Shown: positions 33,455 through 42,876, numbered from the stretch's first letter. The stretch is 64,000 nucleotides of DNA from JAGVSV01 sp040766135 (GCA_040766135.1 JAXGRA010000004.1:128221-192220); one strand, 5' to 3'. The notes: generated by a model from the sequence alone, not told the origin. A program made the numbers and translations.

Positions 33455-34693
33455 ATGTGGCAGGTTCCCGCTGTGCTTAACGAGGATATCGAGGTTCGCC
33501 GTGCGATTGCAGATGAATGTATCCGCCAGGAGGAGCATATTGAACTCATCGCCAGCGAAAACTTTGTCAGCCCGGCCGTGATGGCAGCCATGGGCAGCCC
33601 GCTGACCAACAAATATGCGGAGGGTTACCCGGGCAAGCGTTACTACGGCGGCTGCGAACATGTGGACACAGTGGAAAACCTGGCATGCGAGCGCGCACTA
33701 TCCCTGTTTGGGGCCGAGCATGCCAACGTGCAGCCCCATTCCGGCGCACAGGCCAATGCCGCAGTGTATTTTGCATTGCTCAAACCCGGCGACAAGGTAC
33801 TGGGCATGAGCCTGAACCACGGCGGCCATTTGACGCACGGCAGCCCGTTTAACCTGAGCGGCAGCTATTATCAGTTTGCTTCCTATGGCTTGCATCCGGA
33901 CACGGAGACCATTGACTATGACGCGCTGCGCAAGATCGCGCAGGAGCATGGCCCGCGCATGATCGTTGCCGGTGCTTCCGCCTATCCACGCACCATCGAC
34001 TTTAAAGCTTTCCGCGAGATTGCCGATGAAGTAGGGGCCTATCTAATGGTGGATATGGCGCACATTGCCGGTCTGGTAGCGGCAGGGCTGCATCCCTCCC
34101 CTGTGCCCTATGCCGATATTGTGACCACCACCACACACAAAACCCTGCGTGGCCCGCGCGGCGGCATGATCCTGTGCAAAGAGGAACATGCCAAGGCCAT
34201 TGACAAGGCTGTATTCCCTGGGACGCAGGGCGGCCCGTTGATGCATGTTATCGCAGCCAAGGCCGTGTGCTTTGGCGAGGCGTTGCAGCCTACATTCCGC
34301 GAGTATCAGCAGCACATCCTTAATAACGCCAAGGCCCTGGAAAAACGCCTGCGCGAGCGCGGCGTGCGCATGGTGTCCGACGGAACGGACAACCACCTGC
34401 TGCTGCTGGACTTTGCCGACCTGGAGATGACCGGCAAGGACATGGAAACGCTGCTGGGGCAGGCCAACATCACAGTCAACAAAAACATGGTGCCGCGTGA
34501 TCAGCGCAAGCCTGCCTTCACCAGCGGCATCCGCATCGGCACGCCGGCCGTTACCACCCGCGGCATGGATGAACAGGACATGGCTATTATTGCCGATTGC
34601 ATTGCCGACATCTTAGAACAGGGCGAAGCCGCCGTGGACAAGGTCAAAGCCACGGTATGCAAACTGACCAACGCACATCCGCTTTATACCTGA
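33455..34693 (+). CDS. glyA: serine hydroxymethyltransferase
   Basis: PLP enzyme that interconverts serine and glycine with tetrahydrofolate, the main one-carbon source. It has 412 residues, the bacterial family size. The PLP lysine is K229 in TTTTHKTLRGPRGG. Other hallmarks are ELIASENFVSPAVM, KYAEGYPGKRYYGG and the DMAHIAGLVAAG cofactor segment. The ATG follows AAGGAGA. There is no space for a promoter between the SRP RNA and this gene, so it is probably transcribed through ffs. Confidence 0.98.
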   Translation: MWQVPAVLNEDIEVRRAIADECIRQEEHIELIASENFVSPAVMAAMGSPLTNKYAEGYPGKRYYGGCEHVDTVENLACERALSLFGAEHANVQPHSGAQANAAVYFALLKPGDKVLGMSLNHGGHLTHGSPFNLSGSYYQFASYGLHPDTETIDYDALRKIAQEHGPRMIVAGASAYPRTIDFKAFREIADEVGAYLMVDMAHIAGLVAAGLHPSPVPYADIVTTTTHKTLRGPRGGMILCKEEHAKAIDKAVFPGTQGGPLMHVIAAKAVCFGEALQPTFREYQQHILNNAKALEKRLRERGVRMVSDGTDNHLLLLDFADLEMTGKDMETLLGQANITVNKNMVPRDQRKPAFTSGIRIGTPAVTTRGMDEQDMAIIADCIADILEQGEAAVDKVKATVCKLTNAHPLYT

Positions 34694-34708
34694 TTGATAG
34701 CACCAAGC

Positions 34709-34740
34709 GCCGCTATTCAATACTGGGTAGCGGCACTTTT
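34709..34740 (+). terminator. probable intrinsic terminator after glyA
   Basis: 7-bp stem GCCGCTA/TAGCGGC (34709-34715 with 34728-34734), 12-base loop, then ACTTTTC. Moderate strength. Confidence 0.6.
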
Positions 34741-34776
34741 CATGCGCTGATATAACTGTCGTGTTTGGTGTGTGTA

Positions 34777-34785
34777 TGTTACAAT
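34777..34785 (+). promoter_or_regulatory. extended -10 promoter of the polA operon
   Basis: TGT followed by TACAAT (34777-34785) forms an extended -10 element. No good -35 box is seen 16-18 bases upstream. The start point would fall near 34792, just before the GAGGTGA ribosome site. Confidence 0.5.
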
Positions 34786-34803
34786 GCCTGTGAGGTGATT
34801 TTT

Positions 34804-37359
34804 TTGCGCGAAACTTGCCTGATTGTGGATGGTCACAGCCTGATGCACCGGGCGTACCATGCGCTGCCCCCCATGGACCAGGATGGCGTGCCTACCAATG
34901 CTGTGCACGGCTTTCTGGCCATGCTGCTCAAGGCATTCAATGATTATGAACCGCAGTATTGCGTGGTGGCCTTTGATGAACATGGCCCCACCTTCCGGCA
35001 CGAGCATTTCCCCGCTTATAAAGAGGGGCGGGCCCCCATGGCCGAGGACTTGCGCCCGCAGTTTGCGGTGCTCCAGGAAATCCTATCGGCCATGGGCATT
35101 GGCGTGGTGTCCAAGCCCGGCTATGAGGCCGATGATCTGCTGGGCACCATTTCGCTGCGCGCACAAAAAGACGGCATAGACAGCCTGCTGCTGACCGGCG
35201 ACCGCGATGCGCTGCAGCTGGTGGGCGATGGCGTATCTTTGTTATTTACGCGCAGAGGTATTTCCGACATCGTGCATTTTGATCCCGAACAAGTGAAAGA
35301 AACCTATGGCGTTACACCGGAGCAAGTGCCCGACTGGAAAGGCCTGATGGGTGATGCCAGCGATAATATACCCGGCGTGCCCGGTGTGGGCGACAAGACG
35401 GCAGTGAAGCTATTGCAGGAATATGGCTCGGTGGACAATGTGCTGGCACACGCCGAGGATATCAAGGGTAAGTTGGGAGAGCGCCTGCGCGACAACCGCG
35501 AGCAGGCTCTTTCTTCCCGCATGTTAGCCACCATCGACCGCAACGTGCCCATCACCTATCAGTTATCGGACTGGCGCTTAACGCGGCTGGATCAAGGGCT
35601 TCCAGTGCTGCAAAAATATGGCCTGAACACGGCCAGCGAGCGTGTGCGCCGTATCGCAGAACAGAATGCGCCGGACAATAACCCCCCGCAGCCGGAACCC
35701 TCGCCCTGGCAAGCCTGGGAACAACCTCAAAGCGCTGCTGATGTGGCGGCCTTTAGTGAGAACGCTGATGAACTCAGCGTGCATATAACCGGCACAGAGC
35801 TAACGCTGGCACGCCCGGACAAACGCCGCCTTAAAATGGAAGCCGCGCCATATCAGCTGGATATGCTAAGCACCGCAGGGCCCTTGACAATGGAAGAAGC
35901 ATTGTCCGCCCTAACGAAAACGCCTCACAGCATCGCTGCGCATGATGCCAAGACGCTGTTTCACCGCATGCGCAAGGCAGGCGCACAACAGCCTGCGTTG
36001 GCGTGGGACACCATGATTGCAGCCTATCTGCACAATCCGCAGGAAAAAAGCTTTGCGCTGGAGCAATTTGCTGCCCCCGATGCCTCCGGCGTGCATGATT
36101 TGCGTGCACTGCAGGTACAGCAGCTGAAAGACGAAGGGATGACTGCGCTGTATCATGAGATAGAATTGCCGCTGGTACAGGTGTTGTATGACATGGAGGT
36201 TGTGGGCTTCCAGGTAGACACGCAAGTTTTAACCGAATTGGGACAGGTGTTTACCGAGCGCACTACGGCGCTGCAGGAGGATATTTTCCGGCACAGCGGG
36301 GTCGCCCCGTTTAATGTCAACAGTCCACAGCAGCTGGGCAAAGTGCTGTTTGAGGACCTGGGCCTGCCCTTCCGGCGCAAGACCAAATCCGGCTACAGCA
36401 CCGATGCCGACACGCTGGAATCCATCAGCGACCTGCACCCCATTGTGCCGCTGATTTTAGAATACCGGCAGTATGCAAAATTAAACAGCACGTACATTGA
36501 CCCCATGCTGCGCAAGGTGGAGGCCGATGGGCGTATACATACTACGTTTGACCAGACGGGCACGGCCACCGGGCGTATCTCTTCGGCCGAGCCGAATTTG
36601 CAAAACATCCCGGTGCGCACGCCATTGGGGCGGGACATCCGCCGCGCGTTTGTATCCGCACCGGGCTATGTGTTGGTGGATGCGGACTATTCACAGATTG
36701 AGCTGCGCGTGCTGGCACACATGAGCCAGGACGAAGCCATGTGCGATGCCTTCAATCAGGGGCATGACATCCATACCCGCACGGCAGCGGCCGTGGCAGG
36801 CATTGACATGGAGGAGGTTACACCGCAGATGCGCTCCGCCGCCAAGGCCGTCAACTTTGGCATTGTCTATGGCATCAGCGACTTTGGCCTGGCGCGCAAT
36901 ATTGGCATCACGCGCGCCGAGGCGCGGGACTTTATAAACCGCTACTTTGAGCGCTATCCCGGCGTCAAGGCGTATATGGACAAAGCGGTGCGCGATGGCT
37001 ATGCCAACGAATATGCTCAAACCCTGTTTGGGCGCCGCCGGTACCTGACGGAGTTAACATCCCGCAACGCCACGTTGCGTAACTTTGGTGAGCGCGCTGC
37101 CATGAACACGCCCATCCAGGGCACCGCTGCCGATATCATCAAGGCGGCCATGGTGCGCGTGCACGCAGAGTTGGCCAAAGGCGACACCGGTGCACGGCTT
37201 ATCCTGCAGGTGCATGACGAACTGCTGGTGGAAGCGCCTGAACAGCAAGCGGACAATGTAGCAAAGATACTGAAAAGCTGCATGGAGCAGGTAGTCTCCA
37301 TGCGCGTGCCCTTAATTAGCGATGTGCGCATCGGACGGAGCTGGTATGAAACCAAGTAA
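34804..37359 (+). CDS. polA: DNA polymerase I
   Basis: Repair and Okazaki-fragment polymerase. About 851 residues. The N-terminal 5' nuclease domain has VDGHSLMHRAYHALPP and YEADDLLGT. The middle 3'-5' exonuclease fold is degenerate: SVHITGTEL stands where DxE should be and AAHDAKTLFHRM where the second site should be, so proofreading is probably lost, as in Bacillus PolA. Polymerase motifs A (DADYSQIELRVLAH), B (RSAAKAVNFGIVYG) and C (QVHDEL) are intact. The start is TTG at 34804, five T after GAGGTGA. The frame is open from 34765 but without a site. The 3' end overlaps coaE. Confidence 0.97.
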   Translation: MRETCLIVDGHSLMHRAYHALPPMDQDGVPTNAVHGFLAMLLKAFNDYEPQYCVVAFDEHGPTFRHEHFPAYKEGRAPMAEDLRPQFAVLQEILSAMGIGVVSKPGYEADDLLGTISLRAQKDGIDSLLLTGDRDALQLVGDGVSLLFTRRGISDIVHFDPEQVKETYGVTPEQVPDWKGLMGDASDNIPGVPGVGDKTAVKLLQEYGSVDNVLAHAEDIKGKLGERLRDNREQALSSRMLATIDRNVPITYQLSDWRLTRLDQGLPVLQKYGLNTASERVRRIAEQNAPDNNPPQPEPSPWQAWEQPQSAADVAAFSENADELSVHITGTELTLARPDKRRLKMEAAPYQLDMLSTAGPLTMEEALSALTKTPHSIAAHDAKTLFHRMRKAGAQQPALAWDTMIAAYLHNPQEKSFALEQFAAPDASGVHDLRALQVQQLKDEGMTALYHEIELPLVQVLYDMEVVGFQVDTQVLTELGQVFTERTTALQEDIFRHSGVAPFNVNSPQQLGKVLFEDLGLPFRRKTKSGYSTDADTLESISDLHPIVPLILEYRQYAKLNSTYIDPMLRKVEADGRIHTTFDQTGTATGRISSAEPNLQNIPVRTPLGRDIRRAFVSAPGYVLVDADYSQIELRVLAHMSQDEAMCDAFNQGHDIHTRTAAAVAGIDMEEVTPQMRSAAKAVNFGIVYGISDFGLARNIGITRAEARDFINRYFERYPGVKAYMDKAVRDGYANEYAQTLFGRRRYLTELTSRNATLRNFGERAAMNTPIQGTAADIIKAAMVRVHAELAKGDTGARLILQVHDELLVEAPEQQADNVAKILKSCMEQVVSMRVPLISDVRIGRSWYETK

Positions 37360-37957
37360 ACCCTATGTGATTGGCCTGACGGGCGGCATTGCCTCGGGCA
37401 AGTCTAACTTGGCCCGCGCCTTGCGTGAAGCAGGCGCTATCGTCATCGACGCCGATGCGCTTTCGCGTAAGCTGACCCAGCTGGGTGGCGCGGCGCTACC
37501 TGCCATCCGTCAGGCCTTTGGGGATGGCGTTTTTATGGGCGAACACCTTAACCGCAAAGCGCTGGCAGATCTTATCTTTTCCGATGAGGACAAGCGGCAG
37601 CAGTTGAACGGTATCATACACCCCCTGGTATATGCGGACATAGAGCAGCAGATTGCCCAGTGTGTAGCTGACATCGTGGTGCTGGAAATTCCGTTGCTGC
37701 ACGAAACGGGCTATGACGCACACTGCGACGAGGTGTGGTGTGCCTATGTGCCGCAACGCATCCAGATGGAGCGCCTGCGCAGGCGCGATGGTCTGACCAT
37801 CCGTGAGGCGCGCGCACGGCTTCAAAGCCAGCTTCCGGGCATCGAAAAGGCGCGGCGCTCCACCCATGTCATCCGCACGGACGGCACGCTTGAGCACAGT
37901 GCGCAGAAGGTGCTGGCGCTGTGGGCTGATGTGCAGGAAAGAGTTCGTCATGACTGA
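37346..37957 (+). CDS. coaE: dephospho-CoA kinase
   Basis: Last enzyme of coenzyme A synthesis. About 203 residues. The P-loop is GLTGGIASGKS at the N-terminus; the substrate-binding IDADALSRKLTQLG, HPLVY and DIVVLEIPLLHETG follow, with the lid RLRRRDGLTIREARAR. The ATG at 37346 lies inside the last codons of polA, with GGAG upstream, as in many Bacillota where coaE follows polA. The stop overlaps the start of the transglycosylase gene by eight bases. Confidence 0.97.
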   Translation: MKPSKPYVIGLTGGIASGKSNLARALREAGAIVIDADALSRKLTQLGGAALPAIRQAFGDGVFMGEHLNRKALADLIFSDEDKRQQLNGIIHPLVYADIEQQIAQCVADIVVLEIPLLHETGYDAHCDEVWCAYVPQRIQMERLRRRDGLTIREARARLQSQLPGIEKARRSTHVIRTDGTLEHSAQKVLALWADVQERVRHD

Positions 37958-38762
37958 GCCGCGCAAACCACAGGGCATGCCCTCTCAACCTCACAGCTCA
38001 ATGCCGCCGCGTTCCATGCCTGCAGCGCAGCAGCCCAGTCCTCAGCGGGCGCCTATCCCCCAGCCTGCCCCGCGCACCAGCCGCAGCGACCGCCTGCATG
38101 CGCGCAAAAAAAAGAAAGCACCGCTCAAAGCGTTGCTCTGGCTGGCTGTGCCGTTGGCATTGCTGTTGGTGCTGATTTCCCTGAGAATTTCATCTGCCGG
38201 GACCCAGGCGCAGATCATTTCACTTCATGAGCAGCGCGCAGCGGCAGAAGCGGAACATCAGCGTCTGATCGGTTATTATGTCAGCATGCGACGCAACTCC
38301 GGCGTATATGACCTGATCAAGAAATATGCGGTCGAGTATCAGGTAGACCCTTCCTTTGTATCGGCCATTATCGCGCGGGAAAGCCATTACGAACCCTATG
38401 CAGAAAGCAAGGTTGGCGCGCGCGGGCTGATGCAAATCATGGAGGGCACCGGCACATGGATTGCGCAGCGCTTGGGCTTTAACGATTATCAATATGAGCA
38501 CCTGTACGACCCGGACCTCAACATTCGCTTCGGCACCTGGTATCTGGCGCAATTGAGCAGCCAGTTTGCAGGCAACCCGGTGATGACGTCCGCCGCCTAT
38601 CACGCCGGCGCTGACAATGTAAAGCTATGGGCCTTGCGCCTGGCGGAGGACAAAAAAACCATTTTACTGCCCCAGATCCCCATGCCCGATACCCTAAGTT
38701 ATGTAACGAAAGTGATGGATGCGTATGCCTTGTACCACGAATATGATGTCTCGCGCAAATAG
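37950..38762 (+). CDS. membrane-anchored lytic transglycosylase (SLT family)
   Basis: Cleaves peptidoglycan glycan strands to give 1,6-anhydro ends. It has 270 residues: a cytoplasmic Pro/Gln/Ser-rich N-terminus (1-45), a basic KKKK segment, a membrane helix about 61-80, then the SLT lysozyme-like domain. The catalytic glutamate is E144 in IIARESHYEPYA, followed by GARGLMQIMEGTG, NIRFGTWYLAQL and AAYHAGADNV. It is translationally coupled to coaE. The coaE-SLT pairing is common in Clostridia. Confidence 0.95.
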   Translation: MTEPRKPQGMPSQPHSSMPPRSMPAAQQPSPQRAPIPQPAPRTSRSDRLHARKKKKAPLKALLWLAVPLALLLVLISLRISSAGTQAQIISLHEQRAAAEAEHQRLIGYYVSMRRNSGVYDLIKKYAVEYQVDPSFVSAIIARESHYEPYAESKVGARGLMQIMEGTGTWIAQRLGFNDYQYEHLYDPDLNIRFGTWYLAQLSSQFAGNPVMTSAAYHAGADNVKLWALRLAEDKKTILLPQIPMPDTLSYVTKVMDAYALYHEYDVSRK

Positions 38763-40311
38763 ACTAATTTTATTGCTGCTGGTGTTGGTGCTGCTGCCTT
38801 TAAGCGGGCAAGCCACCAACCCGGAAGATTCGCTGCTGTTGGGGCTAACCTCGGTCACCACCCAGCGGCTTAACCCCTTTACCTCGGTGGAGCGGGAAAT
38901 GATGTCCTTGACTGCGTTGATATATGAAGGGTTGGTTCAGATAGATGATGACTACAACCCCCGTCCCTGCCTGGCCGAGCGGTGGGAAAGCAGCAGCGAC
39001 GGACGCACATGGTATTTTACGCTGCGCGAAGGGCTGACGTTCCATGATGGTTCGCCGCTGACTGCCAGCGATGTGGTGGCCAGCGCACATGAGATTAAGC
39101 GCCTGGTGGATGATGAAACCGTGGCCAGCAAAGGACCGTATGCATCCCTGCGGTATTTTATCGATGACATCCAATCCAACGACAACCTGACCGTAGTAAT
39201 ACGCACCTCGCGCCCTAACTATGGTTTTCTGTATGCCATGACCTTCCCGGTGGTGCCGCAGGCGCAAGTCGGGGCCGACAACCCACCGGGCACCGGGCCG
39301 TATATAGCGGATGCTTTTGTGCCCAAGGATTATATGCTGTTAAGCAAAAACCCTTTATGGTGGAATGGCTCGGTCACCGTGGGGCAGATTATGACCATTT
39401 TCCACGCAACGAACCGTGACCTGATATCCAGCTATGAATATAACCGCGTGGATGCCATCCTGACGCGCTCATTGACAGCGGCACAGTATCGCTCCGGTAT
39501 GAACAGCTTCAACCTGACCTACCGCACGCGGCAGCTGGAAACGCTGATGATGAACAACCGTTCGGTGGAATTAAACGATATTCTGGTACGCAAGGCCATC
39601 CGGCACGCCATCAACCTGAACGCCATCACCAGCACCACCTATATGAACATGGCTGCACGCACCGATACGCTGATGCCGGTAGGCACCTGGATGTACAACG
39701 AGAACGCCGGGCGGCATGAATACAACCCCGATCTGGCGCGTGAAATGCTGGATGCCGCCGGATGGATCGATGGCGATGACGAAGACACCATCCGCGAGAA
39801 GATGATCGACGGCAAAAAACGTAACCTAGTGCTGCGTTTCTTTGTGTATGAAGAGCAAGAAAACAGTGTCCGGCTGAGCACTGCACACCAGATTGCAGGC
39901 ATGCTGGCTGATGTTGGTATTCATGCCAATGTGAAGGCCATGAGCTTTACCCAGGCCCGCGAGGCCCTAAAATCCGGCAGCTTTGACCTGTGCTTGGCGG
40001 CGTTTCAAATGGATGTAGCGCCCGACCCCGGTTTTTTGCTGATGCGCGGCAACACCGGCAACTATTCACGCTATCAGTCCACAGAGATGGATGAGTTGTT
40101 CAAATCATTGCGCTCCGCCACCAAGCGCGAGGATTATCAGATGCTGCTGTATCAGATTCAGTCCCGCTTTTTTGAGGATTGCCCGTTCATCAGCCTGTAC
40201 TATCGCAGCGGTGCGGTGCTGACACGTAAAATGTTTACCAACGCGCGCGACATGCGCGAACCTGAGGTGCTGCGCGGCATAGCCGAAAGCAGGCGCAGCG
40301 CCGGAGAGTGA
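38746..40311 (+). CDS. peptide/nickel-type extracellular solute-binding protein (SBP_bac_5)
   Basis: DppA/OppA-type binding protein of about 521 residues. The signal peptide is RANRLILLLLVLVLLPLSG with no lipobox, so it is probably secreted or SPase-I processed rather than lipid anchored. The family core is visible: LIYEGLVQIDDDYNPRPCLA, FTLREGLTFHDGSPLTASDV, PGTGPYIADAF and AIRHAINLNAI. No permease or ATPase gene is nearby, so the partner is unknown. The start lies inside the transglycosylase gene (38743 or 38746), with no clear ribosome site, so expression may depend on coupling. It may sense or collect peptides released by wall turnover; that is inference. Confidence 0.9.
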   Translation: MSRANRLILLLLVLVLLPLSGQATNPEDSLLLGLTSVTTQRLNPFTSVEREMMSLTALIYEGLVQIDDDYNPRPCLAERWESSSDGRTWYFTLREGLTFHDGSPLTASDVVASAHEIKRLVDDETVASKGPYASLRYFIDDIQSNDNLTVVIRTSRPNYGFLYAMTFPVVPQAQVGADNPPGTGPYIADAFVPKDYMLLSKNPLWWNGSVTVGQIMTIFHATNRDLISSYEYNRVDAILTRSLTAAQYRSGMNSFNLTYRTRQLETLMMNNRSVELNDILVRKAIRHAINLNAITSTTYMNMAARTDTLMPVGTWMYNENAGRHEYNPDLAREMLDAAGWIDGDDEDTIREKMIDGKKRNLVLRFFVYEEQENSVRLSTAHQIAGMLADVGIHANVKAMSFTQAREALKSGSFDLCLAAFQMDVAPDPGFLLMRGNTGNYSRYQSTEMDELFKSLRSATKREDYQMLLYQIQSRFFEDCPFISLYYRSGAVLTRKMFTNARDMREPEVLRGIAESRRSAGE

Positions 40312-40318
40312 GGAACAC

Positions 40319-40936
40319 ATGGCTTTTGTCCCGTTAAACCCAGGCACCTTATTGGCGCCCAACCCTGTTGTGCTGGTCAGCGCCGCCCGCGTGGGTGAAC
40401 GCCCCAATTTGATTACCGTGGCATGGGCTGGCATTGTATGCTCCAAGCCGCCCATGGTGTCTATCTCGGTGAAGCCGGAGCGCTACTCTCACGAGTTGAT
40501 TACCCAAACGGGGGAGTTTGTCATCAATCTGGTTTCCGAGGATATGGTGCGGTGGGCTGATCTGTGCGGCGTCAAATCCGGGCGGGATATTGACAAGTTT
40601 GCAGCCTGCGGATTTGACCCGGAGCCCGCGGTAGGTATGAAGTTAGCACCCGCCATCCGGCAGGCCCCAGCCTATCTGGCCTGTAAAGTAGATCGCACCC
40701 TTCCCCTGGGCTCGCACACCATGTTTGTTGCCAATGTTATATCCACCGGTGTGGCCGAGCACCTGATGGATCAAAACGGCAAGATACATTTAGATCAAGC
40801 CAACCTGGCAGCCTATTGCCACGGCATGTACATGACCATGCACGAGCCGCAGGGTTTCTTTGGTTTTAGCGTTGCCCGCCCTGAGGTGCTGGCACGCCGC
40901 CGTGCCGAGTTGCGTCCCGTAGATGACACGCAATAA
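40319..40936 (+). CDS. flavin reductase family protein (FMN-binding split barrel)
   Basis: Flavoprotein of the flavin-reductase-like family; many clostridial members of this branch have no established substrate. It has 205 residues. The N-terminal PNPVVLVSA, LITVAWAGIVCSKPPMVSISV and the later GEFVINLVSEDMV match the split-barrel core, with QGFFGFSVARPE at the end. The ATG follows GGAGAGTGAGG, seven bases after the binding-protein gene, so it belongs to the polA operon. It may be a housekeeping FMN reductase or an oxygen-stress protein. Confidence 0.88.
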   Translation: MAFVPLNPGTLLAPNPVVLVSAARVGERPNLITVAWAGIVCSKPPMVSISVKPERYSHELITQTGEFVINLVSEDMVRWADLCGVKSGRDIDKFAACGFDPEPAVGMKLAPAIRQAPAYLACKVDRTLPLGSHTMFVANVISTGVAEHLMDQNGKIHLDQANLAAYCHGMYMTMHEPQGFFGFSVARPEVLARRRAELRPVDDTQ

Positions 40937-40953
40937 CGCCTCATGGCAAACAC

Positions 40954-40982
40954 TTGTTTGGTTTGGCTTGGCATGATATACT
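40954..40982 (+). promoter_or_regulatory. predicted promoter of rimO-pgsA-recA
   Basis: TTGTTT (40954-40959) and TATACT (40977-40982) with a 17-base spacer, upstream of the rimO ribosome site CCGGAGGT. Confidence 0.7.
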
Positions 40983-41015
40983 TTGGCGGTGGGCGGAATG
41001 CCGCCCGGAGGTAGC

Positions 41016-42332
41016 ATGAAGGTTGGCGTTGTTTCCCTTGGCTGTGCCAAGAACCGCGTAGACACAGAGCACATGCTGCATTTGTTGGTGCAGGATGGTT
41101 TTTTGTTAACATCGCAGCCGGAAGAGGCCGATGTGCTGGTGGTCAACACCTGCGGTTTTATTGAGCCTGCCAAGAAGGAATCCATCCGCACCATTCTGGA
41201 ACTGGCGGAGTATAAGGAAACAGGCGAGTGCCGCGTACTGTGTGTGACCGGCTGCCTGACGCAACGCTATGGCCAGGAAATCGCCAGCGACATGCCTGAA
41301 ATTGATGTGTTGACCGGCATTTCTTCCTATGAGCAATTGCCTGAGCTTATCCGCAAGGCCTTGGATGGCACGCGCGGCCTGGATACCACACGGCGTGCGC
41401 CGCTTGAACACTGCGGGCGTATCCTGACCACACCGCCATACTCAGCCTATATCCGCATTGCCGAAGGGTGCGACAACCGTTGCGCGTATTGTGCCATTCC
41501 GTTGATTCGGGGTGGGTTTGTCGGCCGCAGGCAGCAGGATATCCTGGATGAAATGCGCACACTGGCTCAGAATGGCGCGCGCGAGCAGATATTGATCGCC
41601 CAGGACACCACCCGATATGGCCGCGGCACCCAAAACACGCTGGCTTCCCTCATCCGGGAGGCTGCCGCTATCCCGGGCATAGACTGGCTGCGCCTGTTGT
41701 ACTGCTATCCAGATGAAACTGACCAGCAGCTGATTGATGAAATGGCCGCACACAGCAACGTGTGCCGGTATCTCGACCTGCCGCTGCAACACGCCTCACC
41801 GCGAATACTAAAAAGCATGAACCGCCGCGGTGACATCGCACACACTGTCCAGCTGCTTGAGTACGCACGCGCCAAGGGGTTTGCGTTGCGCACCACGTTT
41901 ATTGTGGGGTTCCCCGGAGAAACCGAGGAGGATTTTGAGCAGCTGATAGCCTTTGCCGCCCGCATGCGCTTTGACCGCATGGGCGCGTTTGCATTTTCAC
42001 CGGAGGAGGATACCCCGGCCGCAACACTGCCCAACCAAGTGCCGGAGGACATCAAGGCCCAACGCTTAGACCGCCTGATGCGCCAGCAGGCCGACATCAG
42101 CCGCGAACAAAACGGACAGCGCGTAGGCACCACCGCGCGCGTGCTGGTCACCAATGCCAGCAACGGCATGTATACCGGCCGGTCTGCATACGAAGCGCCG
42201 GACGCCGATGGGCTGATTCATTTTACCAGCGCACAGCCCGTGGCTGTGGGCACCTTTGCCGATGTACGCATCGAGCGCGCGGACACCTATGACCTGCTTG
42301 GCACCTGTATTGGAAGGGAGAAAACGCTGTGA
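41016..42332 (+). CDS. rimO: ribosomal protein S12 methylthiotransferase RimO
   Basis: Radical-SAM enzyme with two 4Fe-4S clusters that adds a methylthio group to an aspartate of S12. About 438 residues. The MTTase N-terminal domain has the three cysteines in SLGCAKNRVD, NTCGFI and VTGCLTQ. The radical-SAM motif is EGCDNRCAYCAIPLIRG, and the C-terminal TRAM-like domain starts near 375. The sequence fits RimO better than MiaB (GCAKNRVDTEHML and FVGFPGETEEDF region). The ATG at 41016 follows CCGGAGGTAG; an upstream frame ATG at 40983 lacks a site. Confidence 0.96.
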   Translation: MKVGVVSLGCAKNRVDTEHMLHLLVQDGFLLTSQPEEADVLVVNTCGFIEPAKKESIRTILELAEYKETGECRVLCVTGCLTQRYGQEIASDMPEIDVLTGISSYEQLPELIRKALDGTRGLDTTRRAPLEHCGRILTTPPYSAYIRIAEGCDNRCAYCAIPLIRGGFVGRRQQDILDEMRTLAQNGAREQILIAQDTTRYGRGTQNTLASLIREAAAIPGIDWLRLLYCYPDETDQQLIDEMAAHSNVCRYLDLPLQHASPRILKSMNRRGDIAHTVQLLEYARAKGFALRTTFIVGFPGETEEDFEQLIAFAARMRFDRMGAFAFSPEEDTPAATLPNQVPEDIKAQRLDRLMRQQADISREQNGQRVGTTARVLVTNASNGMYTGRSAYEAPDADGLIHFTSAQPVAVGTFADVRIERADTYDLLGTCIGREKTL

Positions 42333-42853
42333 ACCTGCCCAACAAACTAACCCTGCTGCGCGTGCTGCTTATCCCGCTTTGCGTACTGTTATTGTATTTG
42401 GGTTGGATGGTACCGGGGGCCATTGTGTTTGGCATCGCGATGTTTACAGATTTTCTGGATGGCTATCTGGCGCGCAAAAACAACCTGATCACCAACTTTG
42501 GCAAGTTTGCAGACCCGGTTGCCGATAAAATCTTAGCCATATGCGTGATGATTGTGCTGCAGCATCAGGGGCTGTATCCCTGGTGGGCGGTGGCCATCGT
42601 GGCTGCACGGGAGTTGGCCGTGGATGGCCTGCGCCTGGTGGCGGTGGAGCGTGGCATTGTCATCCCTGCCGGCAATTTGGGCAAGTTGAAAACCAATGCG
42701 CAGTTTTTTAGTATACTGTCAGCTATGCTCTCTGGCCCTCATTGGCTGACGCTTGCGCTGGTCATCCTTATGTCCCTGTTAACGATTGTATCCGGCGTGC
42801 AATATTTCCTGGGTGCCGGTGATTTACTCAAGGATTGGAAAGACCCGGCCTAA
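42329..42853 (+). CDS. pgsA: CDP-diacylglycerol--glycerol-3-phosphate 3-phosphatidyltransferase
   Basis: Makes phosphatidylglycerol phosphate from CDP-diacylglycerol. It has 174 residues with several membrane helices. The CDP-alcohol phosphotransferase motif is complete: DFLDGYLAR, then GKFADPVADK. The start is GTG at 42329 overlapping the rimO stop, with GGGAG upstream. It sits between rimO and recA, as in many Bacillota, but without the cinA that often lies between pgsA and recA. Confidence 0.97.
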   Translation: MNLPNKLTLLRVLLIPLCVLLLYLGWMVPGAIVFGIAMFTDFLDGYLARKNNLITNFGKFADPVADKILAICVMIVLQHQGLYPWWAVAIVAARELAVDGLRLVAVERGIVIPAGNLGKLKTNAQFFSILSAMLSGPHWLTLALVILMSLLTIVSGVQYFLGAGDLLKDWKDPA

Positions 42854-42876
42854 TGCCGGAAGGAAAGGATATACTC

